Under the pieces are notes generated by a model. It had not been told where the DNA came from, did not search any database, and saw nothing but the letters and a program-made list of their open reading frames with translations. Below, piece after piece: positions 1 through 6,258 of a DNA stretch of 8,237 nt. Position 1 is the stretch's first letter; the number at the start of each line of letters is the position of its first letter. The stretch covers positions 1 through 8,237 of the forward strand of contig DNXU01000216.1 in assembly GCA_003505715.1 (NCBI GenBank), written 5' to 3'. This DNA comes from Cyanobacteria bacterium UBA8803. GTDB taxonomy: Bacteria > Cyanobacteriota > Cyanobacteriia > Cyanobacteriales > Coleofasciculaceae. A program made the position numbers and the translations under genes.

Positions 1-15
1 TTGAAAATCCTTAAA

Positions 16-71
16 CTCATCCCTCATCCCTCATCCCTCAACCCTCATCCTTCAGCCCTCATCCCTCATCC
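16..71. repeat. Heptamer tandem repeat (STRR type), CTCATCC x8
   Basis: Eight consecutive 7-nt units run from 16 to 71: CTCATCC three times, CTCAACC, CTCATCC, TTCAGCC, then CTCATCC twice. This matches the short tandemly repeated repetitive sequences (STRRs) known from cyanobacterial intergenic DNA. The tract runs into the 3' end of the cyclase gene: the stop codon (52-54) and the last few codons lie inside it. Two more copies of the same unit lie at 3375-3388. Confidence 0.9.
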
Positions 72-2292
72 TTACAATAGTAGAGAACATTGCCGCTACT
101 TCCGGGGGAATAGAAGTAAAACGGATACAAAACCCATGGTTACCAGCTGCTGGTTTGCCAGTTACCTTAGCATAGAGTGCCCCTATTGGCTTATCTCGAA
201 CTTTGGGAGTTAAAAGATTAATCTTAATATTAGACCAGGGTTCCAAGTTATAGTCTCCTCGCACTTCAGCACTATTTTCAGACAGCCTAACTAAACTGCC
301 CTGAAATAATTCTTCTCCAACATGCTTGCCATGAACGACCACGTACTGAATAGGGATAGACTCGGTGAGGGGAACTAGAGTATCTGCCGGAGTATCCAGA
401 AATAAGTTATAGTCTCCACCAATCCCGCTAACGGCAAAGATAGCGATCGCCTCCTCAAATCCCTTGGGCTGTACCCATTTTTGGTGCTGAATTTGGATAA
501 TACTCCCTGCTTCATTAAGAGTTGCCTCGGAGATGAAAATTTGTCCTCCGACGGTATAAGACTCGATGCGAGAGGTGAGGTTAATGTGACCTCCAACCAC
601 CGCATACTTAGCGCGTTTTTGAGAACCAATATTTCCCACCACGACCTCACCCGTATTGATGCCAATTCCCATTTCAATTTGGGGCAACCCTAACCGTTCC
701 AATTGGTCATTGACAGCAGATATAGCAAGCTGCATGGCGACAGCACAAGCAACAGCCCGTTGAGCATCAGCATCCCGCTGGATCGGGGCACCAAAGATAA
801 CTAAAATTGCGTCGCCTATGAACTCGTCAATGGTGCCCCGATACTGAGTAATAACCTCAGTCATTGCGGCCAGATAGATATTTAACAATTCAACTACGCT
901 TTCCGGTGGTAACCTTTCGGATATGGCCGAGAAGCCTCTTAAATCTGACATTAAAATAGTAACCTTGCGCCGTTCCCCTCCTAACTTCAATCCGTGAGGT
1001 GTTTCTAGGATTGTAGCTACCACTTCATCGGTGAGATAGCGATTGAAAATCTGGCGGATATCGGCAGCCGTGTGTGCTAGATAACTGGTAATAGCCAGGG
1101 TTGAACCTGCGATCGCTAACACTCCAGGCACCAACGGCAGCCACCATCCCCCTAAAAACGCCCCATAACAAATGGCGCACAGACTGCTAAAAGCCAATAC
1201 AATACCCAGGGTCGATTTAAGCGAAAACTTAGCCACGCCACCAGCATATCGCCATTTCCAACTTAAGGCCGCACCCAGCACCGACCAGGCAAAAATCCAC
1301 AACCCCTCTAAGGGATCGGGCCAGGTTTTAATCAAGGGGCGTTCTCCCAAGGCAGCACTAATAATTTGGCGGATCAGATTAGCTTGAATTTCTACACCAG
1401 CAGTTTTTTGGGGGATATCAAGGAGGGTACTGCTGTAAGGCGTGAGGAAGAAATCTTTTTTACTCTCAGCAGTTGCCCCAATCAAAACTAGGCGATCGCG
1501 CAACCAGTCCGGCGGCACCTTGTTTGCTAAAATATCGCTGAAGGATACGGTGCGAAAACTCTTAGCCGGTCCAGTGTAGTTCAATAAGATTTGGTAGCCT
1601 CCAGCATCAGCGCGAACGTAGCTACCATCATTCTCCTCAAAAGGCACAAATACGCCTTGACCCAATTGCAAATAATTGGGATTTGTTACCGCCGGTTTAG
1701 CCACAATGCCTTCTGACTTTAAATAAATTTCGGCTAACTTTAATCCAAAGCTAGAGACAATTTCCCCATCTTCAGCGGTCAAATACAGCAACCCTCGGCG
1801 CAGTTTGCTATCACTATCGAGAACGACATCATTAGCACCCACTTGTCCCACTTCACTCAAGGCAGGAGGTGGGTTGACGGGCGAGTCATCATCGTTGCCA
1901 ACTACTTTGCGGATACCAATTAAATTCGGTGTAGACTTAAAAACCCTAACTAACTGCTCGTGTCCCGGTTCTTCTGGTAAATCTCGATAGAGATCTAAAC
2001 CAATTCCTCTGGGTTGATATTGTTTGAGTTTTTCCAGTAATTCAGCTAGCAGTGCATCTGATAAGGTAGCTTGCTCAAAGCGTTGGATATCGGCTTCTGT
2101 CAACCCAACAATTGTGATACGCACATCGACAGGTTCTGGAGAACGCAGGCGGAATAATTGATCTAACGCTGCTAGTTCAAACGCTTGCAGCAATCCGGCA
2201 AAGCGCACTACTATTAATAACCCTGTTACGCTAGGGGCTGTAACCAATACGCCGCGACATTTCCAAAGTAGCCGTTTTAACTTTACCCACAT
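52..2292 (-). CDS. CHASE2-domain class III nucleotide cyclase, membrane bound, PilZ-like C-terminus
   Basis: A 746-aa sensor enzyme predicted to make cAMP or cGMP at the cytoplasmic membrane. Numbering is from the ATG at 2292; a TTG one codon upstream is also in frame, and neither has a clear Shine-Dalgarno. Residues about 20-37 form a first membrane helix. About 42-315 are an extracytoplasmic CHASE2 sensor. About 330-407 hold three further hydrophobic segments. The cyclase domain is about 440-620: metal-binding D450 (SDLRGFS) and D494 (FIGDAI), transition-state N571 and R575 (INLTSRIE). The purine-selecting positions are E490 and A564, not the Lys plus Asp/Thr of adenylate cyclases, so guanylate cyclase activity is possible (inference). 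Residues about 640-740 look like a PilZ fold (GSLVRLSENSAEVRG, FCIRFTSIPPEV) without the RxxxR motif. The last residues (RMRDEG) come from a heptamer repeat. It lies 64 nt downstream of the DUF928 gene on the same strand, so co-transcription is likely. The family call is firm; the nucleotide product is open. Confidence 0.95.
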   Translation of the reverse strand: MWVKLKRLLWKCRGVLVTAPSVTGLLIVVRFAGLLQAFELAALDQLFRLRSPEPVDVRITIVGLTEADIQRFEQATLSDALLAELLEKLKQYQPRGIGLDLYRDLPEEPGHEQLVRVFKSTPNLIGIRKVVGNDDDSPVNPPPALSEVGQVGANDVVLDSDSKLRRGLLYLTAEDGEIVSSFGLKLAEIYLKSEGIVAKPAVTNPNYLQLGQGVFVPFEENDGSYVRADAGGYQILLNYTGPAKSFRTVSFSDILANKVPPDWLRDRLVLIGATAESKKDFFLTPYSSTLLDIPQKTAGVEIQANLIRQIISAALGERPLIKTWPDPLEGLWIFAWSVLGAALSWKWRYAGGVAKFSLKSTLGIVLAFSSLCAICYGAFLGGWWLPLVPGVLAIAGSTLAITSYLAHTAADIRQIFNRYLTDEVVATILETPHGLKLGGERRKVTILMSDLRGFSAISERLPPESVVELLNIYLAAMTEVITQYRGTIDEFIGDAILVIFGAPIQRDADAQRAVACAVAMQLAISAVNDQLERLGLPQIEMGIGINTGEVVVGNIGSQKRAKYAVVGGHINLTSRIESYTVGGQIFISEATLNEAGSIIQIQHQKWVQPKGFEEAIAIFAVSGIGGDYNLFLDTPADTLVPLTESIPIQYVVVHGKHVGEELFQGSLVRLSENSAEVRGDYNLEPWSNIKINLLTPKVRDKPIGALYAKVTGKPAAGNHGFCIRFTSIPPEVAAMFSTIVRMRDEG

Positions 2293-2298
2293 CAAAAT

Positions 2299-2350
2299 AC
2301 GGACAGGGACGAGGGAGCAAGAGAGGAAGACAGGGAAGAGGAAACAGAGG
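2299..2350. other. Purine-rich tract between DUF928 and cyclase genes
   Basis: Almost every base on the plus strand is A or G, so the minus-strand transcript joining the two genes would be pyrimidine rich here. It fills most of the 64-nt gap and leaves no visible Shine-Dalgarno for the cyclase. No exact period is visible. It may be a decayed simple repeat. Confidence 0.5.
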
Positions 2351-2356
2351 TAGAAT

Positions 2357-3193
2357 TTATTGTGGCTCTGCTTTACAGCAATCCACTACAGAGTCTTGGC
2401 TGAAGGCAGCAAGTCCAGCAGAGTCGAATAGTTTTTTCCAGTCAGAGATCAGGATGGGATTATCGGGTTGAGCATCGCGTAGAGTGATTAGACTGGCTAC
2501 AGCATCGTGCCAGATTCCTGCTTCAGCATATAACGTTGGTAGCTCCCTAGGGGTGGCATTCTGGAGTTGGTTTTCCAGAGTTTCGTTAGGTTTGATGCGT
2601 TGAATCCACCCCCGGTTGCTGATCCCATTGTTACTCCAGTGATCGGGATTGTCCACGACAATCACATACCACTGATACCACCTGTCCATCTCTAGAGCAG
2701 GTGAGGCATTATGTGGAAGGCTGATACTCACAATACCCGCCTGTTGCGGCATAGGGAAACTTTCCCTATAGACGATTTGCTCGTTGTCATCGATGAGAAC
2801 GAATAGCCCTGTTTCAGCACTCGATTCAGGAATATAAGCAAAGAAGGTAGGATATGCCGATAGCGTCAAGCCAAAATTTGGTTCTTGAGGTTTGACATCT
2901 GGCATTAAAACGGTTAAAGGCTTTTGACTCAATAGCCCACCACGAGTTCCTAAATCTTCTGTTCGCGGCGGTGCGCCTCGATCGGGAGGCTGGAAAGCTT
3001 GAGATATTTGCCAGCTATGACCGTTGTTCGGATTAAGGGGAAGCTGTTGCGATCGCGTTGATGGTTGTGGAGCGAAGCTAGAAGCGAGCGATACTTCCAG
3101 AGATAGAGCAACGGCAAAGATCCCTAGAGATAGGGGATAAGCAACTCTTAACCAGAACCTAAGCATGGACTTGTATCTCCTCAAAGTTAACAT
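2357..3193 (-). CDS. DUF928 domain-containing secreted protein
   Basis: A 278-aa protein of the cyanobacterial DUF928 family, whose biochemical function is unknown. The first 40 residues form a signal peptide or anchor: basic start (MLTLRRYKSMLRFWLR), hydrophobic core, small residues around VSLASS. The mature part carries the family hallmarks: FQPPDRGAPPRTEDLGTRGG (about 67-86), a proline-bounded beta segment AYPTFFAYIPE (about 113-123), a central RWYQWYVIVVD (about 171-181), GWIQRI (about 195-200), and a C-terminal helical part with IWHDAVASL. The ATG at 3193 has GGGAGGAGAGG 10 nt upstream. A second ATG at 3166, also behind a GAGGAG 10 nt away, would give a shorter signal peptide. A TTG at 3235 opens the frame further but lies upstream of the first Shine-Dalgarno. 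It is followed after 64 nt by the CHASE2 cyclase, suggesting an envelope partner of that sensor (inference). Confidence 0.88.
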   Translation of the reverse strand: MLTLRRYKSMLRFWLRVAYPLSLGIFAVALSLEVSLASSFAPQPSTRSQQLPLNPNNGHSWQISQAFQPPDRGAPPRTEDLGTRGGLLSQKPLTVLMPDVKPQEPNFGLTLSAYPTFFAYIPESSAETGLFVLIDDNEQIVYRESFPMPQQAGIVSISLPHNASPALEMDRWYQWYVIVVDNPDHWSNNGISNRGWIQRIKPNETLENQLQNATPRELPTLYAEAGIWHDAVASLITLRDAQPDNPILISDWKKLFDSAGLAAFSQDSVVDCCKAEPQ

Positions 3194-3203
3194 AATGAGT
3201 TGA

Positions 3204-3214
3204 CCTCTCCTCCC
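3204..3214 (-). promoter_or_regulatory. Ribosome binding site deciding the DUF928 start
   Basis: On the minus strand this reads GGGAGGAGAGG, ending 10 nt before the ATG at 3193. It argues against the more upstream TTG at 3235. A second purine-rich site, GAGGAG, sits 10 nt before the in-frame ATG at 3166, so both starts are possible. Confidence 0.6.
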
Positions 3215-3374
3215 ATTTCCAATGGCAGGATTCAAAGTAGATGCTCCAAATTCACCTCTAAAAACCTACAGAAAACGGATAAAGATTTTGACGACTACTA
3301 ATTAAAATTGCTCCCTTTTACTAGGAAAATAAAGAGAGGAAAAAAAAGACGATGCACGAAGAGAAAGAATATCT

Positions 3375-3388
3375 CTCATCCCTCATCC
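3375..3388. repeat. Heptamer repeat CTCATCC x2 over a stop codon
   Basis: Two tandem CTCATCC units, identical to the eight-unit tract at 16-71. The stop codon of the acetoacetate-decarboxylase-like gene (3383-3385 on the minus strand) lies inside the second unit. Confidence 0.75.
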
Positions 3389-4042
3389 CTCTCTATATCC
3401 CACTACTTCTGGCACACCTGCTACTAAATGTAACGAATCCAAGTAAAAGGTTAACCAAGGTCGCTCTAAGCCTAAGCTAGCAAAAGGACTCTCCACTGGA
3501 ACTTGCCACTGACTGCTGACGATACCGACCTTCGAGTTAAACTCACCTTTAAATAAAGTAATAGAAGGAGACATGGTACTGAGAACCTGTCCGCTTAACG
3601 GTAGCTGCCACCCGAACCTCGGTTGCTCGTAGCTGAGCTGGCAGAGTGTCTGTTCTCCTTGACGAACACTGACGTAATTTTTACTTCCAGATCCACGTTC
3701 CCCACCTTTGTGCCAGGTAAACTCAGCTAGTTCCTTGGGCAACTGCCAAATTTCTCGACCCCCAGTAACAGAGTTGGCATTGTCTACATAAATATGAGAA
3801 ATCCAGCCCCCTACTTTATTGGCATACCTTACTATCCCAGCAGCAATAATCAATTCGTGGTATTCCAACACAGAACCTCCTTCATAGGAGGATAAATAAA
3901 CCCCGCCAACCGTTTTTCCAGGCCAAACAGAGATAATCTCAAACTCTGAGGGAATGAGGGGGCGTACTAGATCTACATCAAGCAGCTGCAAAGTCTGGAG
4001 AGCGTAGCCTTGCAGTCTCCAAGGTGGCTGGGGATATATCAT
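3383..4042 (-). CDS. Acetoacetate decarboxylase family protein
   Basis: A 219-aa soluble protein resembling the acetoacetate decarboxylase (ADC) family, which uses a lysine Schiff base for decarboxylation or related chemistry on small keto acids. Family-like stretches are the N-terminal PPWRLQGYALQTLQLLD, R27 in DLVRPLIP, the YHELI segment near 61-65, and GGREIWQLPKELAEF at 94-108, in which K103 aligns with the catalytic lysine of the clostridial enzyme. The next residue is E104, where clostridial ADC has a second lysine that tunes the first, so true acetoacetate decarboxylase activity is doubtful. The substrate is unknown. The ATG at 4042 has no clear Shine-Dalgarno, but a TATAAT lies 15-20 nt upstream, so a short leader or leaderless mRNA is possible. 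The C-terminus (YREG) ends inside a heptamer repeat. The gene lies about 190 nt upstream of DUF928 on the same strand, with no convincing terminator between them. Confidence 0.85.
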   Translation of the reverse strand: MIYPQPPWRLQGYALQTLQLLDVDLVRPLIPSEFEIISVWPGKTVGGVYLSSYEGGSVLEYHELIIAAGIVRYANKVGGWISHIYVDNANSVTGGREIWQLPKELAEFTWHKGGERGSGSKNYVSVRQGEQTLCQLSYEQPRFGWQLPLSGQVLSTMSPSITLFKGEFNSKVGIVSSQWQVPVESPFASLGLERPWLTFYLDSLHLVAGVPEVVGYREG

Positions 4043-4056
4043 TATAAAATATTCTA

Positions 4057-4062
4057 ATTATA
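4057..4062 (-). promoter_or_regulatory. Possible -10 box for the ADC-like gene
   Basis: The minus strand reads TATAAT, a perfect -10 hexamer, 14 nt before the ATG at 4042. No good -35 is seen 16-18 nt upstream. Transcription from here would give a leader of under 10 nt. Confidence 0.35.
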
Positions 4063-4066
4063 TCCT

Positions 4067-4138
4067 GGTTCATGACTTATGGTTGTTCATCAAAAACCTC
4101 TTAGGCAACGAACCATGAACCATCAACCATGAACAATC
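4067..4138. repeat. Inverted heptamer repeats (GGTTCAT arm / AACCATG arm)
   Basis: The left arm, 4067-4087, reads as 7-nt units GGTTCAT, GACTTAT, GGTTGTT. The right arm, 4111-4138, reads AACCATG, AACCATC, AACCATG, AACAATC. The arms are imperfect reverse complements (GGTTCATG at 4067-4074 pairs with CATGAACC at 4114-4121), with a spacer of about 20 nt, so the RNA or DNA could fold into a long imperfect hairpin between the two divergent genes. Confidence 0.75.
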
Positions 4139-4154
4139 AGTTTAATGTACTAGA

Positions 4155-4196
4155 GTAGCAATTGTTACAAAATCTTGACATTCGCTCTGTTAACCT
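4155..4196 (+). promoter_or_regulatory. NtcA-type activated promoter of the response regulator
   Basis: GTAGCAATTGTTAC at 4155-4168 fits the NtcA box GTAN8TAC. It is followed after 22 nt by TAACCT at 4191-4196, which fits the TAN3T -10 of NtcA-activated promoters. The implied transcription start near 4203 leaves a leader of about 26 nt containing the ribosome binding sites for the GTG at 4229. The TTGACA at 4175-4180 is only 10 nt from the -10 and cannot act as its -35. Confidence 0.72.
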
Positions 4197-4228
4197 GGAA
4201 TGCAACGGCTAAGAGGAAATAAGGTGCC

Positions 4229-4999
4229 GTGGGATTGGTTTATATTCAGATTATCGAGGGTAATCCTCATTTGCGATCGCTATTGGGCTGGCATCTACAG
4301 CAGGCGGGCTATTGGGTCTATCAATCAGCCACGCTTCAGCAGGCAAGAGACACATACTATAATCGTCAACCAACACTTGTCATCCTAGACTCTGACTTAC
4401 CCGATGGCGATGGGGTAGAATTTTGCCGCTGGCTCTATCAGCAGCGACATTCACTGATCTTAATGCTGTCAGCTCGCGATCGCGAAGGTGATATTGTTAA
4501 TGGTCTTAAAGCAGGAGCTGATGATTACCTGACTAAGCCCTTTGGAATGCAAGAGTTTATGGCACGGATTGAGGCACTGATCCGCCGAGTTCGGATGAGT
4601 ACTGCTCCTATGGTACTAGAGTACGGCGACCTCAAAATTGATCTAGTACAACGTCGGGTTTGCTTTAAAGGAGAATTCATTGACCTCACCCCCCAGGAAT
4701 TTAGTTTGCTCTACGTGTTGGCACAAGCTGAGGGACTGCCCTTAAGTCGTTCAGAATTACTGCGCCGTGCTTGGCCGGATGCGATTGACAATCCTCGTAC
4801 CATTGATACTCATGTTCTCTCCTTGCGCAAAAAAATTGAAATCGACCCTCGGCAACCCAGCTTAATTCAAACCGTGCGCAATGTCGGCTATCGCTTTAAT
4901 TTAGAGATACTCCAGAAAAATCAAGAAACAGCAAGCCATCGGCAAACCCACAGAAATCATGCCGGACATCGTGTTGAGTCAGTAGTAGCGATAGAATAA
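4229..4999 (+). CDS. OmpR/PhoB-family response regulator, NrrA candidate
   Basis: A 256-aa two-component transcription factor. The receiver domain spans about 4-120: phosphoacceptor D54 (VILDSDLPDGDG), S81 (LMLSARD) and K103 (LTKPF) are present, but the acidic pair reads E10-G11, so one Mg-binding acid is missing. The winged-helix DNA-binding domain spans about 128-224: DLTPQEFSLLYVL, recognition helix NPRTIDTHVLSLRKKI, wing TVRNVGYRF. The last 30 residues are polar and probably disordered. The GTG start is preceded by AAGG at 4-nt and AGAGGA at 11-nt spacing; a TTG at 4235 is an alternative. No histidine kinase is adjacent, so it is an orphan regulator here. The NtcA-type promoter suggests induction on nitrogen limitation. 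That is how the cyanobacterial OmpR-type regulator NrrA is controlled, but I propose the name from context and have not aligned it. Confidence 0.93.
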   Translation: MGLVYIQIIEGNPHLRSLLGWHLQQAGYWVYQSATLQQARDTYYNRQPTLVILDSDLPDGDGVEFCRWLYQQRHSLILMLSARDREGDIVNGLKAGADDYLTKPFGMQEFMARIEALIRRVRMSTAPMVLEYGDLKIDLVQRRVCFKGEFIDLTPQEFSLLYVLAQAEGLPLSRSELLRRAWPDAIDNPRTIDTHVLSLRKKIEIDPRQPSLIQTVRNVGYRFNLEILQKNQETASHRQTHRNHAGHRVESVVAIE

Positions 5000-5041
5000 T
5001 TGCATTAATTTCCTAGGGGGTAGGGAAAAAAATTGATCAAC

Positions 5042-5062
5042 ACCCCATACCCCGCACCCCGT
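5042..5062. repeat. Heptamer repeat ACCCCRY x3
   Basis: Three consecutive units, ACCCCAT, ACCCCGC and ACCCCGT, lie in the gap between the response regulator and the Uma2 gene. Just upstream, GGGGTA at 5017-5022 is the inverse of TACCCC at 5048-5053, so this tract also has an opposite-orientation partner. Confidence 0.65.
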
Positions 5063-5089
5063 TTCACTTTTCAAGTGCTTGTTACCCCT

Positions 5090-5115
5090 TCAGCCTTTAT
5101 CCCCAACAAGGCTGA
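5090..5115. other. Perfect 8-bp hairpin upstream of the Uma2 gene
   Basis: TCAGCCTT (5090-5097) and AAGGCTGA (5108-5115) are exact reverse complements with a 10-nt loop. No T-run follows on either strand, so it is not a standard intrinsic terminator. It could stabilise the 3' end of the response regulator mRNA or bind a protein near the Uma2 promoter. Confidence 0.5.
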
Positions 5116-5127
5116 TTATGATGTAGG

Positions 5128-5142
5128 TATAATTCCCTGGAG
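5128..5142 (+). promoter_or_regulatory. -10 box and ribosome binding site of the Uma2 gene
   Basis: TATAAT at 5128-5133 is a perfect -10 hexamer, but no -35 is seen at normal spacing. GGAG at 5139-5142 ends 9 nt before the ATG at 5152 and supports that start. Transcription from this -10 would begin at about 5140 and give a very short leader, so the -10 assignment is weaker than the ribosome binding site. Confidence 0.45.
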
Positions 5143-5151
5143 TTACGAGCT

Positions 5152-6033
5152 ATGACCGCAACACCTACCCGAGTAGAAACTCCGAAAATATCCCTGAACA
5201 TCCAATGGGAAAGATTACCCGATAATTTTGAATTACCAGACGACCCTGTGGAAAGTACTAATCATCCTCTTTTAGCCTCTGCCTTGAGAGAGTTACTCTC
5301 ACTAGGAGGCTTAATCACACCCCAGATGCTCATAGGTGGTAACCTCGGCATTTGCGTGAAAGTTAACGATAAAATAGTACTGAAAGCACCGGACTGGTTT
5401 TATGTTCCTAACCTAAATGCCGATGTTCAAGGAGTAGATCTCAAAAGTTATACACCTAATACTGATGGAGATATTCCAGCGATAGTTATGGAGTTTCTCT
5501 CCGATGCTGATGGTGGAGAATACTCTGCCAAATCTACTTATCCGTATGGAAAATGGTATTTTTACGAACGTATTTTGCAAGTACCCGTTTATGTAATTTT
5601 TGACCCCCGCGACGGGACCTTAGAAGTTCACGAACTGATAGGAGGACGCTACGAACTGCAACCTCTTAATGATAATGGGCATTATTGGTTCGTATCTCTA
5701 GGTTTGTATTTAGGAGTTTGGAGTGGAACAAAAGACAACAGAACAGGCTATTGGTTAAGATGGTGGGATGAAACAGGGGAGATGTTACCTTGGGGAGCCG
5801 AGCGAGTAGAACAAAGTTTTCAACAAGGAATTCAACAAGGAATTCAACAAGGAGAAATACAAGGTAAGCTGTCAACCGTAGAGCGGATAGTGAATTGTAA
5901 GATAGGAGCAATTACTCCCGATATTAAAGAAAAACTAAACAATTTATCAGCAACTGCTCTTGATGAATTAAGCACAGCTATATTTGACATTGCCAATGCA
6001 GAAGATTTAATCACCTGGTTAACCCACCATTAA
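5152..6033 (+). CDS. Uma2 (DUF820) family putative restriction-endonuclease-fold protein
   Basis: A 293-aa member of the Uma2/DUF820 family, which has a PD-(D/E)XK nuclease fold and is greatly expanded in cyanobacteria. The cellular role and target are unknown. The core spans about 35-190: PDWFYVP (D81), IVMEFLSD (E114), SAKSTY (K127), then YERILQVPVYVIFDP (138-152) and the GGRYELQPL strand. The acidic and lysine positions expected of the nuclease centre are thus present. Residues 222-238 are a low-complexity QQG linker built by three 12-bp DNA repeats. Residues about 244-291 (RIVNCKIGAITPDIKEKL to DLITWL) resemble DUF4351, a helical tail common on such proteins. The ATG has GGAG 9 nt upstream. 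There is no HIP1 octamer in the gene, unlike the cyclase, DUF928, regulator and ATPase genes, which would fit a more mobile history but is weak evidence. It appears monocistronic. Confidence 0.9.
   Translation: MTATPTRVETPKISLNIQWERLPDNFELPDDPVESTNHPLLASALRELLSLGGLITPQMLIGGNLGICVKVNDKIVLKAPDWFYVPNLNADVQGVDLKSYTPNTDGDIPAIVMEFLSDADGGEYSAKSTYPYGKWYFYERILQVPVYVIFDPRDGTLEVHELIGGRYELQPLNDNGHYWFVSLGLYLGVWSGTKDNRTGYWLRWWDETGEMLPWGAERVEQSFQQGIQQGIQQGEIQGKLSTVERIVNCKIGAITPDIKEKLNNLSATALDELSTAIFDIANAEDLITWLTHH
5819..5854 (+). repeat. Three 12-bp in-frame repeats in the Uma2 gene
   Basis: TTCAACAAGGAA at 5819-5830 and 5831-5842, then TTCAACAAGGAG at 5843-5854: two exact copies and one with a single change. 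They encode the QQGI units of the linker between the nuclease-like core and the DUF4351-like tail. Being a multiple of three, copy changes alter linker length without a frameshift. Confidence 0.85.
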
Positions 6034-6122
6034 TAATAACCCCTCCAACCTGCACTAATATTAGACTTTTTGAAGAAGTCGGGAACAGGTAAAAAAGGGC
6101 AATAATTGACGCAAACTGCATT

Positions 6123-6258
6123 AGAAAAATACTTTTGCAAGAGATCTATTGATTAGTTATCAACCAACAACAAACAACCAACCACAATTCATACCAGATC
6201 CGGGTTAAATACCCCCTTTTTAAGACAGCTGGGGAAGCTGGGGGAGAAAAATACTTTT
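6123..6258 (+). repeat. 14-nt direct repeat pair
   Basis: AGAAAAATACTTTT occurs at 6123-6136 and again at 6245-6258, 122 nt apart. The second copy is inside the MITE-like element and the first is outside it. The sequences flanking the two copies differ. Its origin is unknown. Confidence 0.55.
6161..6188. repeat. Heptamer repeat CAACCAA x4 (degenerate)
   Basis: Units CAACCAA, CAACAAA, CAACCAA and CCACAAT follow each other with a 7-nt period, directly before the left end of the MITE-like element. Confidence 0.55.

Noticed and set aside
16..71. CRISPR array
   Set aside because: The unit is 7 nt with no spacers; it is a simple tandem repeat.
375..677. Additional reading frames opposite or within the cyclase, Uma2 and membrane protein genes
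   Set aside because: They overlap well-supported genes, have no ribosome binding sites or recognisable domains, and show shadow-type amino acid composition.
4175..4180. TTGACA as a -35 for the response regulator
   Set aside because: The only good -10 (4191-4196) is 10 nt away, too close; the NtcA box explains the promoter better.
5090..5115. Hairpin as an intrinsic terminator of the response regulator
   Set aside because: The stem is perfect, but no T-run follows on either strand; listed only as a hairpin.
6064..6080. GACTT/AAGTC hairpin after the Uma2 gene as its terminator
   Set aside because: Only 5 bp of stem and no T-run after it.
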